Source: Patellaria atrata CBS 101060
Lineage: Eukaryota > Ascomycota > Dothideomycetes > Patellariales > Patellariaceae
Direction: 5' to 3'
Assembly: GCA_010093705.1 (NCBI GenBank)
Contig: MU006092.1
Location: 1,322,500-1,386,499, forward strand
Length of the DNA: 64,000 nucleotides
Shown: piece by piece, positions 11,824 through 23,966 of the stretch
Numbering within the stretch: position 1 is the first letter of the stretch
Layout: each line of letters opens with the position of its first letter
The notes under the pieces: model-generated
The model's input: the letters and a program-made list of their open reading frames with translations, nothing else
Told to the model about the DNA's origin: nothing
Databases searched by the model: none
Translations under genes and position numbers: made by a program

Positions 11824-14257
11824 CTACTCTAAAGTGCCAGCAGCCTTATTCACCAACCCAGCTATAATCCCCGCCCACCTATACGCCCCGCCCTTATCCC
11901 CGTCGTCGATGGCCTCCACGAGGCCCGGGTAAGTAGCCCCTGCATACCCCGTCCACAGACCCGGCGCAAAGACCACGTGCTTGAACCACGGTCTGCTATC
12001 CAGGCCCGGCGCGTACAAAAACTGCCGCTCGAGCTCCTTGTACGCGTTGTTGACCTGGCGCACAGCATAGTAGAGCTTAACCTTCTTCCACCACTTCCAC
12101 CACGGGATATCCGCGTGTCGGACCTCGTTAAGGAGGTCAGCGGCATGGGCATCAAAAGTTACAGAGGAGTTATGGAGACGGTCGAGGGCTTTTTCGATGG
12201 AGGTGAAGAGAGTAGATTCTTGGGAGAAGATGGGGGAGTTCGCGGCTTTGTCCTCGAGTTTGAGGAGGTATGCTTTCAGTGCTGTGGCGTAGTCTGTCGC
12301 GTTGAGTTGGATGACGGGTGTTTCTGCTAGGTTTGCGGCGAGGAGGGCCCAGACCTTGGAGATTGCTTCGTGGTAGTGGAAGCCGGGGTCGCCGAACTTG
12401 TCCATCCAGTCGAAGGAGTCGTAGTTGGAGTGGTAGTGGTAGACGGGACTGTCTGGGCCTGTGTTGAAGCCGATATCGACGCAAGGGATACCGGCGAAGT
12501 CTTGGAAGGCGGTGAAATCGCTTCCGGAGCCCATGGTGCTGATGTGTTTGTCCCAGGTGTCGTAGACCGTCTGGTTCTCGACTGTTTGGTTTGGTGAGAG
12601 GACGAGCTGTGTAGCTTCCATGAGGGCTTTGTTCAATAGAGGGGCGCCGGCGGCTTTGAAATATGATCCTACGGCCCCAATGTCGACGTTGAGGTATGCG
12701 ATGTTAGTGGCTGTGAGCCAGGGGATGTATTCTTCGACCCACTCCGTTGAGCCAAGGAGACCGTATTCTTCGCCGTCCCAGCTTGCGAAGACAATGGTGC
12801 GCATCGGTTTCCACCCCGCTTCTAGAGCAACTCCAAAGGAGCGGATGACTTCGTTCAGGGCTGCGGAACCGCTGTTCGGGTCGCCAGCTCCACCGGCAAT
12901 CCATGCATCTCTATGATTACCCAATACTATCGCTTCATCAGGAATGGTACCATTAATTACTCCAATGACATTCCACATGGGCGTGATGACGTATTCTTGC
13001 GCGTTATAAAGGTTCAATACCAGATCGTCGGGCGATGGGCCAATGTTATAATGCACGCCTTTGTGCCCGAGTCCGCCTGTATGCCAATACTTGTTGAACG
13101 ATGATGCGTTGGGCCCATGCCCGTTCAAAGCTTTCAGTAACGGGATAGCTTCCGCATACGACAGAGGTAGAGATGGGATAGAGGGAATAGCGTTGTCTAC
13201 AGGTTGACGAGGTGCTCCGGGTAGTGAAGGATAACCTGGTGTTGTGGGATCACCTGGTGCTATAGCTTGTAACATATTAGCCACATATACAAAGTGTACG
13301 GAAAGACATACAAAGGAACTGTGTGCTTCCCCTTTGCACACTACTAGGATTTCTGGCCGGCCCATCTGGATAAGTTTCGTATCCATTGACCTTCCTAATC
13401 TCTCCATCGTCGCCTGGGTCCGAATAAATTACAGCGCCAATCATTCCTAGCTCTTGGGCTCTCTTCACTTTCAGGCCCCTAAATATATGACTGTATTTGA
13501 TAAGAGCGATCTTGCCGGCAAGGCTAATGTTTGCAGCTAGGAGATCTTCAAAGTCCTGATACGTCCCATAATTGACAAATACATACGGTGCAGTGACATT
13601 TCCATTTGCACTGTAACCATGGAAGGTCGGTATGCGGTCTTCGAGCCCGCTTGTGCCATCCTCTTCTAAAACATCTTCTTCGAGAGTAGCCTCGAATTTT
13701 ACCTTCCAATCAGCCTCACTTTCACCGTCGGCACCTGACTCAGGTTTGGTCTTTGAACTGCCCTCCTTTTCCAATAATGCCAGTCTATGATTAATCGGAT
13801 AGTTGACATAGATGTCGTATGTTACAATACTTGACTTTACGCCGAACTCTTCCCATCGATCCTTCGTCCATAATGCCTGTGACAGGTTCTTCCCGGCCAA
13901 ATGAGGGCCGGATGTATAGTATTTACTCCATTCCCTAGCTTTTTCTGCTTTCGGGGTCTCTTTCAAGATGTCCTGAAGCTCTTTATAATTTAAGCCTTCG
14001 CTCTTCGGCCATGCATTGTTTGGCAGTCTGACGGATCTCCTCGGATCACGACTACCGAACCCTAGGATATCTGGGTATATCAGAATGGTGATTACAATAG
14101 CGGCCACAAAAGCAGGAATCGCGGTAAGGAGGAGAGTACAAGAGCGACGGAGGTTATGATGTGGGTACCTAGCACGGTAGGGTCGGATTTGGACGACTTG
14201 GATGAGTGGAGTCCGCTCATCTGATGGTATGTCTGCCATTGTAATCTTCTCGCTCAT
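11824..14257 (-). CDS. M28 glutamate carboxypeptidase II-like membrane peptidase (PSMA/transferrin-receptor family)
   Basis: Two exons, 13312-14257 and 11824-13265, with a 46-nt GTATGT...ACAAG intron; the product is 795 residues. It starts at MSEKITMADIPSDERTPL. A single hydrophobic anchor near residues 32-55 (LLLTAIPAFVAAIVITILIY) makes it a type II membrane protein, vacuolar or plasma-membrane as in yeast Tre1/Tre2/Vps70. A protease-associated domain (about 140-310) precedes the M28 domain. Zinc ligands and base are present: His433 (GNHRDAW), Asp444 (GDPNSGSAALNE), Glu481-Glu482 (WDGEEYGLLGS), Asp510 (YLNVDIG) and a late His (YHYHSNYDSFDW). The C-terminal quarter is a transferrin-receptor-like dimerisation domain with conserved VKLYYAVRQVNNAYKELE. 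All catalytic residues are intact, so it is probably an active carboxypeptidase. It shares a 1.3-kb upstream region with the divergent MFS gene. Confidence 0.93.
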
Positions 14258-15560
14258 CTTCAGAGGCGAGAAGTGACGGAACTGGAGAGTATCGGAGAGG
14301 GGATGTTGTTGTTTGGGAGCTTTGGAGCTCGAGACGTGGCGATGATGCCATCCGTTGTGAGGGAGCTCCTCCCCCTCGCGAATGCCCGTTGTCGATCCTT
14401 TGGCAAGTCCACCAACAATTTCACTTTTCCTTCCATCACGGTATTGTATAGTATTGCTACGCAAATCGCTATCGAGTTTGTCCTGTCCTCTTTTTTGAAA
14501 TAATGATAAACTGTGATGGATGGAAGCTCAAGAGTTTAGATTCGGGGTGCAACTAGTGACCAGCATGCATTCTCGTCTGAACACCTGGGTCCCCCCATCA
14601 TCGGAGGTTCTATCACCGTAATATTCTTCCATTGATCGAATTCACAGACGCTTCACCCCTGTTGATTACTGTACTGAAGGGTGCCATATTTGCGCAGCTC
14701 TTCGCAGTCGGATAGCAACTCAACATCCCACGAGCCTCAATATCTGATATCCAATACAGACCATACAGTTGTCGTTGCTCTTCACTGAGTCCTACTGATA
14801 AGTAACTGCATCTTGAGATATACTATCTCAATTTACTTTCCTCATGCGAGTACAGTGAGTTCGTACAATTCCGCCTCGGGGAAGCCGTCGAAGGGGGAGC
14901 GTTTCCAACATTTTCTCCTTCATGCGTCAAATCATGTCTTCGGCATGTAGAGCCTCTAGGTGTTTCAAGCCCAATCCTCGCATTGCGTTCATACATCTAG
15001 ATCTGAAGATCATATGCTCACCCTAGGAATATCTCAGTCTATTCCGACTTGCGATTTAGGCCGCGGGAACCAAAAAGACCACGCACAGCCTATGGCCTCT
15101 AGCAACCGATGAGGCCCTCGGTTTCACTTCTACTCTTTCTCAAGACAGTTCAAAATATTAAGGTACGTGCACCCTTTGTATGCTGACTAGTAAGGTTCCA
15201 AATCCCACGGCGCTCCATTGCGGTTATGTTTTGTGGCAGTGAAACCAAGTACCGTAACCCATACATTATGCGCCACTGAATAGGAAGTACTCTCAATCCA
15301 TATTGACTCTTTTTCTTTTCGACCATTTAGATTTCTCATCGAGACTTGCTATATCCTTTATACATAACCCTCTGTGGGCCTCTTTGTTTAAGAGTTATTA
15401 GAGCTTAATTTTTTTTTTCAAATATTAGGATTTTCCTCATAATCCTCTTTGGTTCTCATCATTGCTGATTACCTTATATTTCCTTGTATTTCGTTATATA
15501 TACCGCAAATACAAAAACGGACATCATTTCTATAAGTTTTATGTGAATGATCGTTCAAGA
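14258..15560. other. divergent intergenic region
   Basis: Shared upstream region of the M28 peptidase (-) and the MFS pump (+). A TATATATA stretch near 15494 lies about 65 nt before the MFS ATG and could be its TATA box. A TACTGTACTG word lies near 14667. No exon found. Confidence 0.5.
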
Positions 15561-17910
15561 ATGGCGCCGGAAGTGCCCCCTAAACCATATCCTATAATCC
15601 CAAAAAAGTCGACCGTACAGATCCAGCGTTCAATATCTGAAGTCCAACGGCAAACTGTTCCAGAAAGTCTACGCATCCAGTTTCCAGTGTCAAGGCAGCA
15701 ACAAGAGAGCGAAAGCCCACCCAAACGAGAAAGAAGTAACGCGGCTTCTCCACAAGTTGTAAATGTCTGTCCTGATGAGGGTGTCTCGAGCCCCCCCTTG
15801 CCGAGGAACCTATTATCAAATTTATCGGCTTTACGAACGAATCAAGGTAATACACATGAAGGTCGCCCCGCCAGAAATGGCGTACAAATACCTCGCCCCT
15901 CGTTTCATCCATCTGGAATAAGTAGCAGCGGTTACTCAACCGTTCGGTCATCCGGCACATCCCCTTCATTTGTGATCGAAGAAGCCTCAGAAGCAACGAT
16001 CCAACACGTCAGAGTCTCAAAACCCAGAGTTACATATAACTTCTCTCGCCCCTTCCGGATAGCGTTGAACCGCGGGAGCACAAAATCTACCTCAAGTAAT
16101 GCAAATCAAACAGGGATTACGCATATATCTACCCCACACGTTAAGCCCAAAAATGAACCCGAATCTGAGACTTGCGAAATATCCAAATGGCGATGGGTGT
16201 TTGCATGTCTAAATATGTTTTCTGGGGCTCTCTTGTATGGTAAGCATATCATGCCTGCAACTTACCTATCTCCTAAATACTAACGGATCTTGTAGGCATT
16301 GATACAACGATTGCTGTGAACATCCAAGGAATCATCTATCAGGACTTAGGCAGTCTACAGAACCTTCCATGGATAGGTATTGGTTTTTTCCTTGGCTCAG
16401 CAGCTGTGGTTCTTCCACTCCAAAAATTTGTAACCTTGTATAACCTCAAATGGATGCTTTTGTCCTCATTTGTTGTTTTTGTGGTCGGAAACACCCTTTG
16501 CGGAGCCGCACCAGTAATGGCTGAGTTTATTGTAGGACGTATCATAGCTGGGATCGGTGGCGTAGGAGTTATTATTTTGTATGATACCTCATCTAACCTA
16601 ATATTTGTGTGTCTAACAACTAACTGCTATTAGTAACTTTGCTTATACGTCTATATTCACAGCTCCGAATCATCGGCAGTTCTATCATGCGGGAATATTT
16701 CTGTTCTGGAATATTGGTATGATTGTAGGTCCTGTCATTGGTGGTTCTTTCAGCGATAGCAGCGTATCCTGGCGATGGTCTTTCTATATCATCATAATTT
16801 TTACTGGCGCAAGTAGGTCATCGAAATCAAAGCTTACACCTATTGTCCGTTCACTCATTTACTTCAACAGTCAACTTTCCAATCTCATCCTTGCTCATGC
16901 CTCATTTCCAACCACCATTGGAGTCCTCAACGGGAAAAGAACTTGCCACAATTGACTGGCTCGGAACTTTCCTGAACACTACTGTCTTTACCCTTTTCGC
17001 TATTGTTGTAACCTTTCAAGGCGCGATATGGAGTTGGAAGTCCCCAGCCGCCATCGTGATCTGGTATATCTTTGGCCTTTCACTGATCGCCCACATCCTC
17101 CAACAAATATATAGCATCTACACCTCCCCTACCCACCGAATCTTCCCCGTCGAGCTACTTCGTAGCCGCACCATGATCCTCCTTTTCATCGTCACCAGCT
17201 GTGCTACTGCGGCCCTAGTCATCCCACTCTACTATGTTCCCCTATTATTCCAATTCACCCGTGGCGAAGATACCCTTCAAACACCTATCTATCTCCTCCC
17301 TCTCCTAATCCCCTTCGTCTTCACCCTCTTAGTCACCAGCGCAATTCTTCCCCTCGCCAAACTTTATCCACCCTTCTACCTCGCCGGCGGAATCCTTATC
17401 TCGATCGGCGGCACCATTTTCCTCCGCATCACACCCAGCACATCCCGTGGGTCCATATACGGCGCCGAGAGCGTCATGGCGATCGGCGCCGGTCTAACTT
17501 TTCAAAGCGCATATACCATCGCTGCTGCTAAAACACGCTCAGACAAAGCCGCTACAGCAGTCAGTTTAATCAGTATCGCGCAGGTCGGATCTGCGACCAT
17601 CGCTCTCACGGTAGCGGGCACGATCTTTCAGAATCTGGGATACCATAACCTGGCGTGTGCGTTTGTGGGAAGGAGGTTTGAGGTCGAGGAGCTCAGGGGC
17701 ATGTTAGCGGGGAGAATGAGTCCGGTTCTGAGGGGCGCTAGTGAGGAGATTATGGTGTTGGCGCTTGAGGCGATTGTTGATACGATAGCGAAGGGTTTTG
17801 CGTTGGTTGTTGCGGCGGGAGGAGTTATGGTTCTGGCGGCGGCGGGGATGAGGTGGGAGAGGTTGAAGATGAAGGGGATCTGGGGAGATAGAGGTCTGGA
17901 AGAAGAATAG
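15561..17910 (+). CDS. MFS drug/toxin efflux transporter, DHA2 (14-helix) type
   Basis: Four exons (15561-16239, 16296-16578, 16634-16812, 16871-17910) join in phase to 726 residues. Hydrophobic helices start at KWRWVFACLNMFSGALLYG and continue with WIGIGFFLGSAAVVL, GRIIAGIGGVGVII, GMIVGPVIGGSFSD (motif C-like) and SVSWRWSFYIIIIF, the pattern of TRI12/aflatoxin-pump-like fungal DHA2 carriers. About thirteen to fourteen spans can be drawn, ending in ALVVAAGGVMVLAAAGMRW. The role would be proton-coupled export of small molecules at the plasma membrane. Unusually, the first 210 or so residues are a hydrophilic, Ser/Pro-rich disordered tail rather than the usual 30-60. The ATG at 15561 (AAGAATGGCG) is the first good start. 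No metabolite cluster is adjacent, so the substrate is unknown. Confidence 0.9.
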
Positions 17911-18568
17911 GTAGGGATAGAGGTTACTGCTGTAGTTATAGGGAATACTTTGTATATAGTTGAGGAACTCTAGTTTTGTTTGTTTTGTCTCCTCCATTAA
18001 TGTCTAGGCCAGTCAACGGATTTAGGAGAAGAGTTATGCAGTAACATAGTAGGGAGAGTGTAAGGAAGGATAACCACATCATGCTGGTAGATTATCATTT
18101 TCTGTAGGCCAGTCATCGCGTGCAATAACCGTGAGGTATCGATCATCATCTTTTCCCTCCCATTATCCTAAACCAGTGGTCGCATCCATTGTCTTCCCGC
18201 GCTTCGCCATGATAGTGATGCATCCCTGAAGAACCTACTATGCCCATTCTCATCAACCTCGATCTTCCTAGGTCCCACGTCCACAATCGAGATAGACTCA
18301 AATGCACCTACCATCCAGCTTGTTGTTATCCTGCTGCTCGTCGGCGGACTAGGCCTTACTCGCTTCTTTGTTCATCCGCTCCCAGCGAACCCCATCGCGA
18401 CGTGTGAGCGCTGGGAACTCCACAGCCAGAGGAGACGTAAATTTCGTAAAATTTTGTGCGGCTAGTGAAGTTCGAGGGAGTGTTAGACATCTCTTGTACT
18501 CCGTTATAGTATGACCAATAGAGATCGGTGAGGGGATTGGTACCATCAAGCACTTCAGTTACTGCGAC
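17911..18568. other. intergenic region between convergent genes
   Basis: 3' side of the MFS gene and of the orphan at 18569. On the minus strand 18349-18549 reads FTSPLAVEFPALTRRDGV and may be a last exon of the orphan gene under another splice form, but no convincing donor joins it. Confidence 0.4.
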
Positions 18569-19544
18569 TTAGAAATATTTGCTGAGGAACCGCGCAGAGT
18601 CGTAGTAACTGCTGTAGGTGAATCGCTTGTTAATGCATAGATTGAGTAAAAACATGCAGTGTTCGTAGCTGAGGTTATGGTTCAGGTCAAACTGGGCTGC
18701 TTGGAGATCTGCGCGGATTTTAGGGTTCTGGATATATTCCGTCACTCCGAATCTTCAGGGTGTTTCTAAAGGAATTCAGCATTTATTCAGTCAATCTCGT
18801 CCTTCTCCTTTCCAAATAACGTACATCATGTTGACTCTCTGGATATAAGCGAATGCGCGAAGCTCGTCTCTGTTTTGGGTTTATTAGAATTTTGATATGA
18901 AATTCCTTTGGTTAAACTTACGCGCAAAGAGCAGGTTTAATATCGTCAAGGATTTCAAACCCATCATGTACACCCTTTCGTCGTTCAGCGGACAAAGCTT
19001 CCTCTTTATAGATGCGTTGTGTCTTCCGTAGTTTCTCCCGTAGTTTCTCTTGTTGTTCTTCGCTATTGTTCTTCGGATCCCTAGCTATCGCGGCGTGCTT
19101 TTTCTCCCTCCGCTCCCTATTGTATTGTTTTCTCCCCTCAGCTGTCCGGAGAATGCCACTTCCGAGTACTGTTTACCGTCATCACGAGAGAAGAATTCCT
19201 TGCAACACTTGGTAAGCAAAATGATATATAACGATTTGAGTAGTACAATAGATAATCTGCTATAATGGTGGAAGGTAAGAGATCTATGAATAGCAATAGA
19301 ATGGCATATGGGGAAAAGGTCTGGTGAGATAGCTGCTCGAAGGGATAACCATCTCAAATTCGCGATCACAATAAGCGGATTTGGCGAACGATATTAAACT
19401 GCAAAGATGCTAAAGCGAAAGGGGATTGAAGTGCTAGTCATGGTATAGGAACTTACAGGGCCGTTGATTGATTGCAAAAGTTTGAAGAATTGGAGGAGAG
19501 AATGGTCTATTAATAAGATCAGCAGGTGCGGTTAGGGCGGCCAT
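18569..19544 (-). CDS. four-exon hypothetical protein built from short exons
   Basis: Exons 19457-19544, 18922-19168, 18825-18869 and 18569-18752 join in phase to 187 residues. The start is MAALTAPADLINRPFSPP. Donors are GTAAGT, GTAAGT and GTACGT; acceptors are AACAG, AACAG and GAAG. The second exon is a charged helix-like stretch (EGRKQYNRERREKKHAAIA, then EEQQEKLREKLRKTQRIY), probably a coiled coil. The last exon (GVTEYIQNPKIRADLQ, then LSYEHCMFLLNLCINKRF) is globular and ends LSKYF-stop. No signal peptide, membrane span or known domain. The first intron is long (288 nt) and may hide an extra small exon. Phase agreement over three junctions and the ATGGCCGCC start make a real gene likely; function unknown. 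Confidence 0.68.
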
Positions 19545-20483
19545 TCAAAGACAAACGGCTGCTTGAAGCGAAATGACTCAAAAATATGTGACTCTCTAAC
19601 ACGCGATTATGTGGGGAAATATAATGAGCCTACGATATTCTGTCTTCGAGTATTCTAACAACTTGTAATCGCAGTGAATACAGATTTGAGAACAAAGAAG
19701 CTGTGAAAAGTAATTGAACTCTTCCATTGAGTAAAAATTTGATGGTAACTCTGGTCGCGTCATCGACGAGTAAAAAGTATTGACAAGAGTAATAACTTAA
19801 AAAATTGCAGGATGCTCTATATCGTCTTCCTTCAGACCCATATGACTTTCTACTTAGTATTAGGGCCTTCCGATCCTCAAGAGCAATAGAGGAAGCTAAC
19901 TGTTCTCTCTCTAAAGCAGAACTGTGGGAGATAATATAAGCATACAGAAAGAAGCAAATACAATACCTCTTATCAGATCTTTCAGGATTCCTCGTCTACT
20001 ATATGTGCTCTCTCAAAGTGCTCTGACACTTTAACCAGTCAAGTGAAAATGGAAGAACGTACCACATTTGTACGAGGGACCTGATAATACAGCAAACAAC
20101 AGTGGTGGAACTTTGCAATTAGCATCTTCCTAGGAATAAGAAGGAGGTGTAAATGCTATCCGGAATGGGGGAGGTGATGCAAAAGAGGGAGTAGAATATG
20201 GTGTTACTCAGTTGCTGTATGGCTGGCGCTGAATACCCCCTACACCGATGTACGTATGGAAACAGACCTTACACTGATGCAAGCCGTACTATGCCTGGGT
20301 CAAACATCATTTATGGCTGTCGATGCTTCTGATTCGATAGTTCCTCCGTAAGTGTATTTCCAGCAAAGCGAGCAGTGAGATGGGAAGAGGGGTATTCCTA
20401 TCCCAATCAAAATTTCGTATCTTTATAAAGCTCCTCGTAATTTGGGGGTCTGTAGTGACCGGGGTGAGGGCGCGCGCCAAGTA
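19545..20483. other. intergenic region before the transposon
   Basis: Upstream region of the orphan gene (-) and left flank of the transposon. AT-rich, no coding exon seen. The TA at 20482-20483 is the left copy of the transposon target duplication. Confidence 0.5.
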
Positions 20484-20523
20484 GAAGTCTTGGACACTCC
20501 GTGCACAGAGACACTCCGTGCAC
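20484..20523 (+). repeat. left terminal inverted repeat with internal direct repeat
   Basis: Identical over 40 bp to the reverse complement of 22531-22570. Within it the 14-mer GACACTCCGTGCAC occurs twice (20493-20506 and 20510-20523) separated by AGA. The two copies probably act as twin transposase-binding sites; each ends in the palindrome GTGCAC. Confidence 0.95.
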
Positions 20524-20574
20524 GCCACCCCACAAACCTATACTGTTACTTCAAAATTCAATATCTCCATCAAT

Positions 20575-22417
20575 ATGGTAGCTATTGACCTCGCTCTTGA
20601 TGATCTGAATAGCCAATCAGTACCTAATATCAGCCATACTGCTAAAAAGTTTGGTGTTGACCGTACTACGTTGTCGCGTCGATGGAGAGGTATAACCCGT
20701 TCTATAGATACGGCGTACAAGAGGAGAGAATTCCTCAACGAATCCCAGTCCAAATTCCTTATTAATTATATTAACAGAGTCTCTGCGCAAGGCTTAGCGC
20801 CTACTCCATTAATGGTACGGACCTGGGCAGTAGAGATTGCTAAGAAAGAGCCGTCAGCTAAATGGCCAAGCCGCTGGATTAAGCGAAATTCAAAATGTTT
20901 GAAATCTAGATATCTCTCAGGGCTAGATAAATCCAGGAAAAATTCAGAATCTGCCTTCTACTACGCGCTATACTTTAAGCTATTAGCTCGTAAAATAGAG
21001 CAGTATAGGGTTAAAATCCCTAATATATGGAATATAGACGAGAAGGGCTTTCTAATAGGTATACTGCAAAAGTAACGTCGTTACTTCTCTAAAGTATACT
21101 ACGAAATAGGGGCTCTGAAGCACGTACTTCAAGATGGTAGTAGATCGTGGATAACGTGTCTTGCTACTATCTATGCTGACGGTAGGCACCTGGATCTAAT
21201 GCTGATTTACGAGGCGGTTAGTGGAGATATTCAGGATACGTGGATATAAGACTATAACGAAAATATCCATAAATGCTCTTTTGCTTCCTCTCTAACTGGC
21301 TGGACGAATAACGAGCTCGGATATCAGTGGCTAACACGAGTCTTTAAGCCGTATACTAGACCCACAAGCGATAGAGAGTGGAGAGTTTTAATACTTGATG
21401 GGCACGGATCTCACGTCATAATGAAATTCATTGATTTTGCGTTAAGTCATAGAATCCTGCTGGCTGTTTTTCCTCCGCATTCAACTCACCGTTTACAACC
21501 TCTTGACGTCTCATNNNNNNNNNNNNNNNNNNNNNNNNNNNNNNNNNNNNNNNNNNNNNNNNNNNNNNNNNNNNNNNNNNNNNNNNNNNNNNNNNNNNNN
21601 NNNNNNNNNNNNNNNNNNNNNNNNNNNNNNNNNNNNNNNNNNNNNNNNNNNNNNNNNNNNNNNNNNNNNNNNNNNNNNNNNNNNNNNNNNNNNNNNNNNN
21701 NNNNNNNNNNNNNNNNNNNNNNNNNNNNNNNNNNNNNNNNNNNNNNNNNNNNNNNNNNNNNNNNNNNNNNNNNNNNNNNNNNNNNNNNNNNNNNNNNNNN
21801 NNNNNNNNNNNNNNNNNNNNNNNNNNNNNNNNNNNNNNNNNNNNNNNNNNNNNNNNNNNNNNNNNNNNNNNNNNNNNNNNNNNNNNNNNNNNNNNNNNNN
21901 NNNNNNNNNNNNNNNNNNNNNNNNNNNNNNNNNNNNNNNNNNNNNNNNNNNNNNNNNNNNNNNNNNNNNNNNNNNNNNNNNNNNNNNNNNNNNNNNNNNN
22001 NNNNNNNNNNNNNNNNNNNNNNNNNNNNNNNNNNNNNNNNNNNNNNNNNNNNNNNNNNNNNNNNNNNNNNNNNNNNNNNNNNNNNNNNNNNNNNNNNNNN
22101 NNNNNNNNNNNNNNNNNNNNNNNNNNNNNNNNNNNNNNNNNNNNNNNNNNNNNNNNNNNNNNNNNNNNNNNNNNNNNNNNNNNNAGGTATCAGCTCGAGA
22201 GCGTGCTACTGAGGCTCGTCAGGCTCAACAACAGCTTATTGGCGATATCAGACAGTCACGGCTACGCAATAAGGTATCAAAAGGTGTATTTACTACCACT
22301 CAACAGAAGGAAGTTGTTGTTCTATCTCCATTAAAAGTTCAGGATAGTGGTGAAGGTAGTTCTCGTCCAAAACGCACGCGCAAAGCACCAGCACGATTTT
22401 TAGATTTTGAAACATAG
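20575..22417 (+). pseudogene. Fot1/pogo transposase with two premature stops
   Basis: The frame starts MVAIDLALDDLNSQSVPNIS and shows, in order: a psq-like helix-turn-helix (SHTAKKFGVDRTTLSRRWRG), a CENP-B-type DNA-binding region (residues about 65-120), then a DDE domain with NIDEKGF, ILDGHGSH and HSTHRLQPLDVS. The last two Asp are 35 residues apart, the Fot1 spacing DD35D. All three acidic residues are seen. Two in-frame TAA codons lie at 21073-21075 and 21247-21249; at both, family members commonly carry Gln or a polar residue, so CAA-to-TAA (RIP-type) change is likely. After the gap the tail is basic (SSRPKRTRKAPARF) and ends FLDFET-stop; its frame relative to the front cannot be judged because the gap length is an estimate. 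Confidence 0.92.
21515..22184. other. assembly gap (670 N) inside the transposon
   Basis: A sized gap within the transposase region, probably because other copies of the same element confused assembly. It removes the region after the third catalytic Asp. Confidence 0.97.
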
Positions 22418-22530
22418 ATAGATCTATTTCTTACTATCTAAATAACTATTCTACCAAATTTGAATATAAACGGACTTATGGTTGTTGAGATATTCGTAAT
22501 TCAAAAGCCATACTGTTGGTGGTGATCACC

Positions 22531-22570
22531 GTGCACGGAGTGTCTCTGTGCACGGAGTGTCCAAGACTTC
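22531..22570 (-). repeat. right terminal inverted repeat
   Basis: Exact inverted partner of 20484-20523, followed by TA at 22571-22572. It contains the same duplicated 14-mer in reverse. Confidence 0.95.
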
Positions 22571-23966
22571 TAATATTAGAAACTGAAAACTAGAATATGC
22601 TAATATCAACCTCACTGAAGGACTTCTCGCCGTTGATACAACAATATATCAACCATAGTAATAGTAGTTTGTCTCACTGAGAGTACGATATGATCAATAC
22701 TATATAAAATATTACCCAGTAATTCAAAAATTATTTCACTGGTATCTCATCGCCAAGTTAATAGCATTATCTCGGTATGTCCCACTCAAATCACATCTTC
22801 TTACGGTCATATAACCCTCATTGTATCTGAATACGCCGTATATCCTTTTCAATTACACTTGAAAATAATGAACTCTTAAGAACTATATTCTCTTTGTTGC
22901 TCCCCTCTGCGTACCAAACCATCCAGTGCTCTTATTTCGTCTGTCCCTCAACCTAAATTGCAGAGCTGTATCTTCTTATCAGCCTTGATAGGCATTCCCT
23001 TTGATGATTCAACGCATATTGTTTTGTACAATATTGGTTCTTAAGTTGTGCATCTTGTTTACTCCTGTCTTATTCAGTATCGGCCATGTGAAAATCATGT
23101 CCGGAATACATTCTATTTACTAATAAGATCAGGTTGAATTTGAAAGTCCTCAGACCTTTTCGCGTGGAGTCTTACTTTACGACCCAAAGACTTTTGACCT
23201 GTCGGTATCTTCACGCATTCGGAAGGGTGTTCCAAGTGGGCAATGACATCCACTTCACTAACTCGGCGGGACGACGTTACTTGCGGCGAAGAACCAGCTC
23301 GCCCAAGTTTTTGTACTAGAAATTTAAACCGGAAAATTACGCCTTCACCCGAGCGGGTTTAGTATATAAAACTTGGTAAGTCCCCCCAACGTACCTAAGG
23401 TCACAGTTCGATTCTAACGTCTAATAGGTTCCATATTATAGATATAAATAGAAAATCAATCATATCATTTCCAGCTTGCTCTACTTGCGAAAGTGGAGAG
23501 TGTAGCGCAAATGTGTCCGGTGGTTCCGATAACAGCCAATATTGTTTTCTTTTTACTTCATTGTTTTTGTTTTAATTCTTTTTTATTTAACTTAACTATA
23601 AGTATTAGGAATACATAATGAATGCCTTTAATTATCGTATTATATTTTATCTTTCAAAGCTACCAATGAGTTAATTCCTAATACCTGATGAGAAATTGAG
23701 TGTCCTTCATCGTCCCAACTCGAATTCTCCAAAAACTGGTCGCTGGTGGATGATGTAATAGTAGTTCACGCCCGATTTTGTTCCATTTGTAGTTGGTCAC
23801 GGTGCACAACACGCCGCACTTAAACCAAACTTGTCGCGTCTCTCTCTCCCTCTCGCTCACACTCGCACTCACATCTACCTCGTACAAACACTCCGTCACT
23901 TGGGTCCTTTTCCCTGGATACATCCGACACTATCTTAATTATACCACCCTTGAGCAACTACTAATA
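22571..23966. other. AT-rich gene-free stretch after the transposon
   Basis: No exon or RNA gene found. Composition is AT-rich with a T/A-run region near 23540-23660. A GTTCGATTC word near 23405 looks like a tRNA B box but no cloverleaf can be drawn around it. Confidence 0.5.

Larger units (their letters stand above)
20484..22570 (+). mobile_element. Fot1/pogo-type DNA transposon (Tc1-mariner superfamily), with internal assembly gap
   Basis: The element is bounded by perfect 40-bp terminal inverted repeats (20484-20523 and 22531-22570) and flanked on both sides by TA, the pogo/Fot1 target duplication. It carries one transposase frame in the plus direction, interrupted by a 670-N gap (21515-22184). 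Apparent length is 2087 bp, close to the usual 1.9-2.2 kb for Fot1 relatives. The perfect ends argue for a recent insertion, while the transposase is broken by two stops, so it is a non-autonomous copy today unless mobilised in trans. Confidence 0.93.

Noticed and set aside
14258-14464. 70-residue N-terminal extension of the M28 peptidase
   Set aside because: The extended frame begins with TTG, not ATG; the ATG at 14257 fits a type II membrane protein.
21421-22417. Long open frames through the N run
   Set aside because: Ns do not encode; the true frame across the gap is unknown.
23395-23440. tRNA-like B box (GTTCGATTC)
   Set aside because: No A box at the right distance and no pairing acceptor or anticodon stems.
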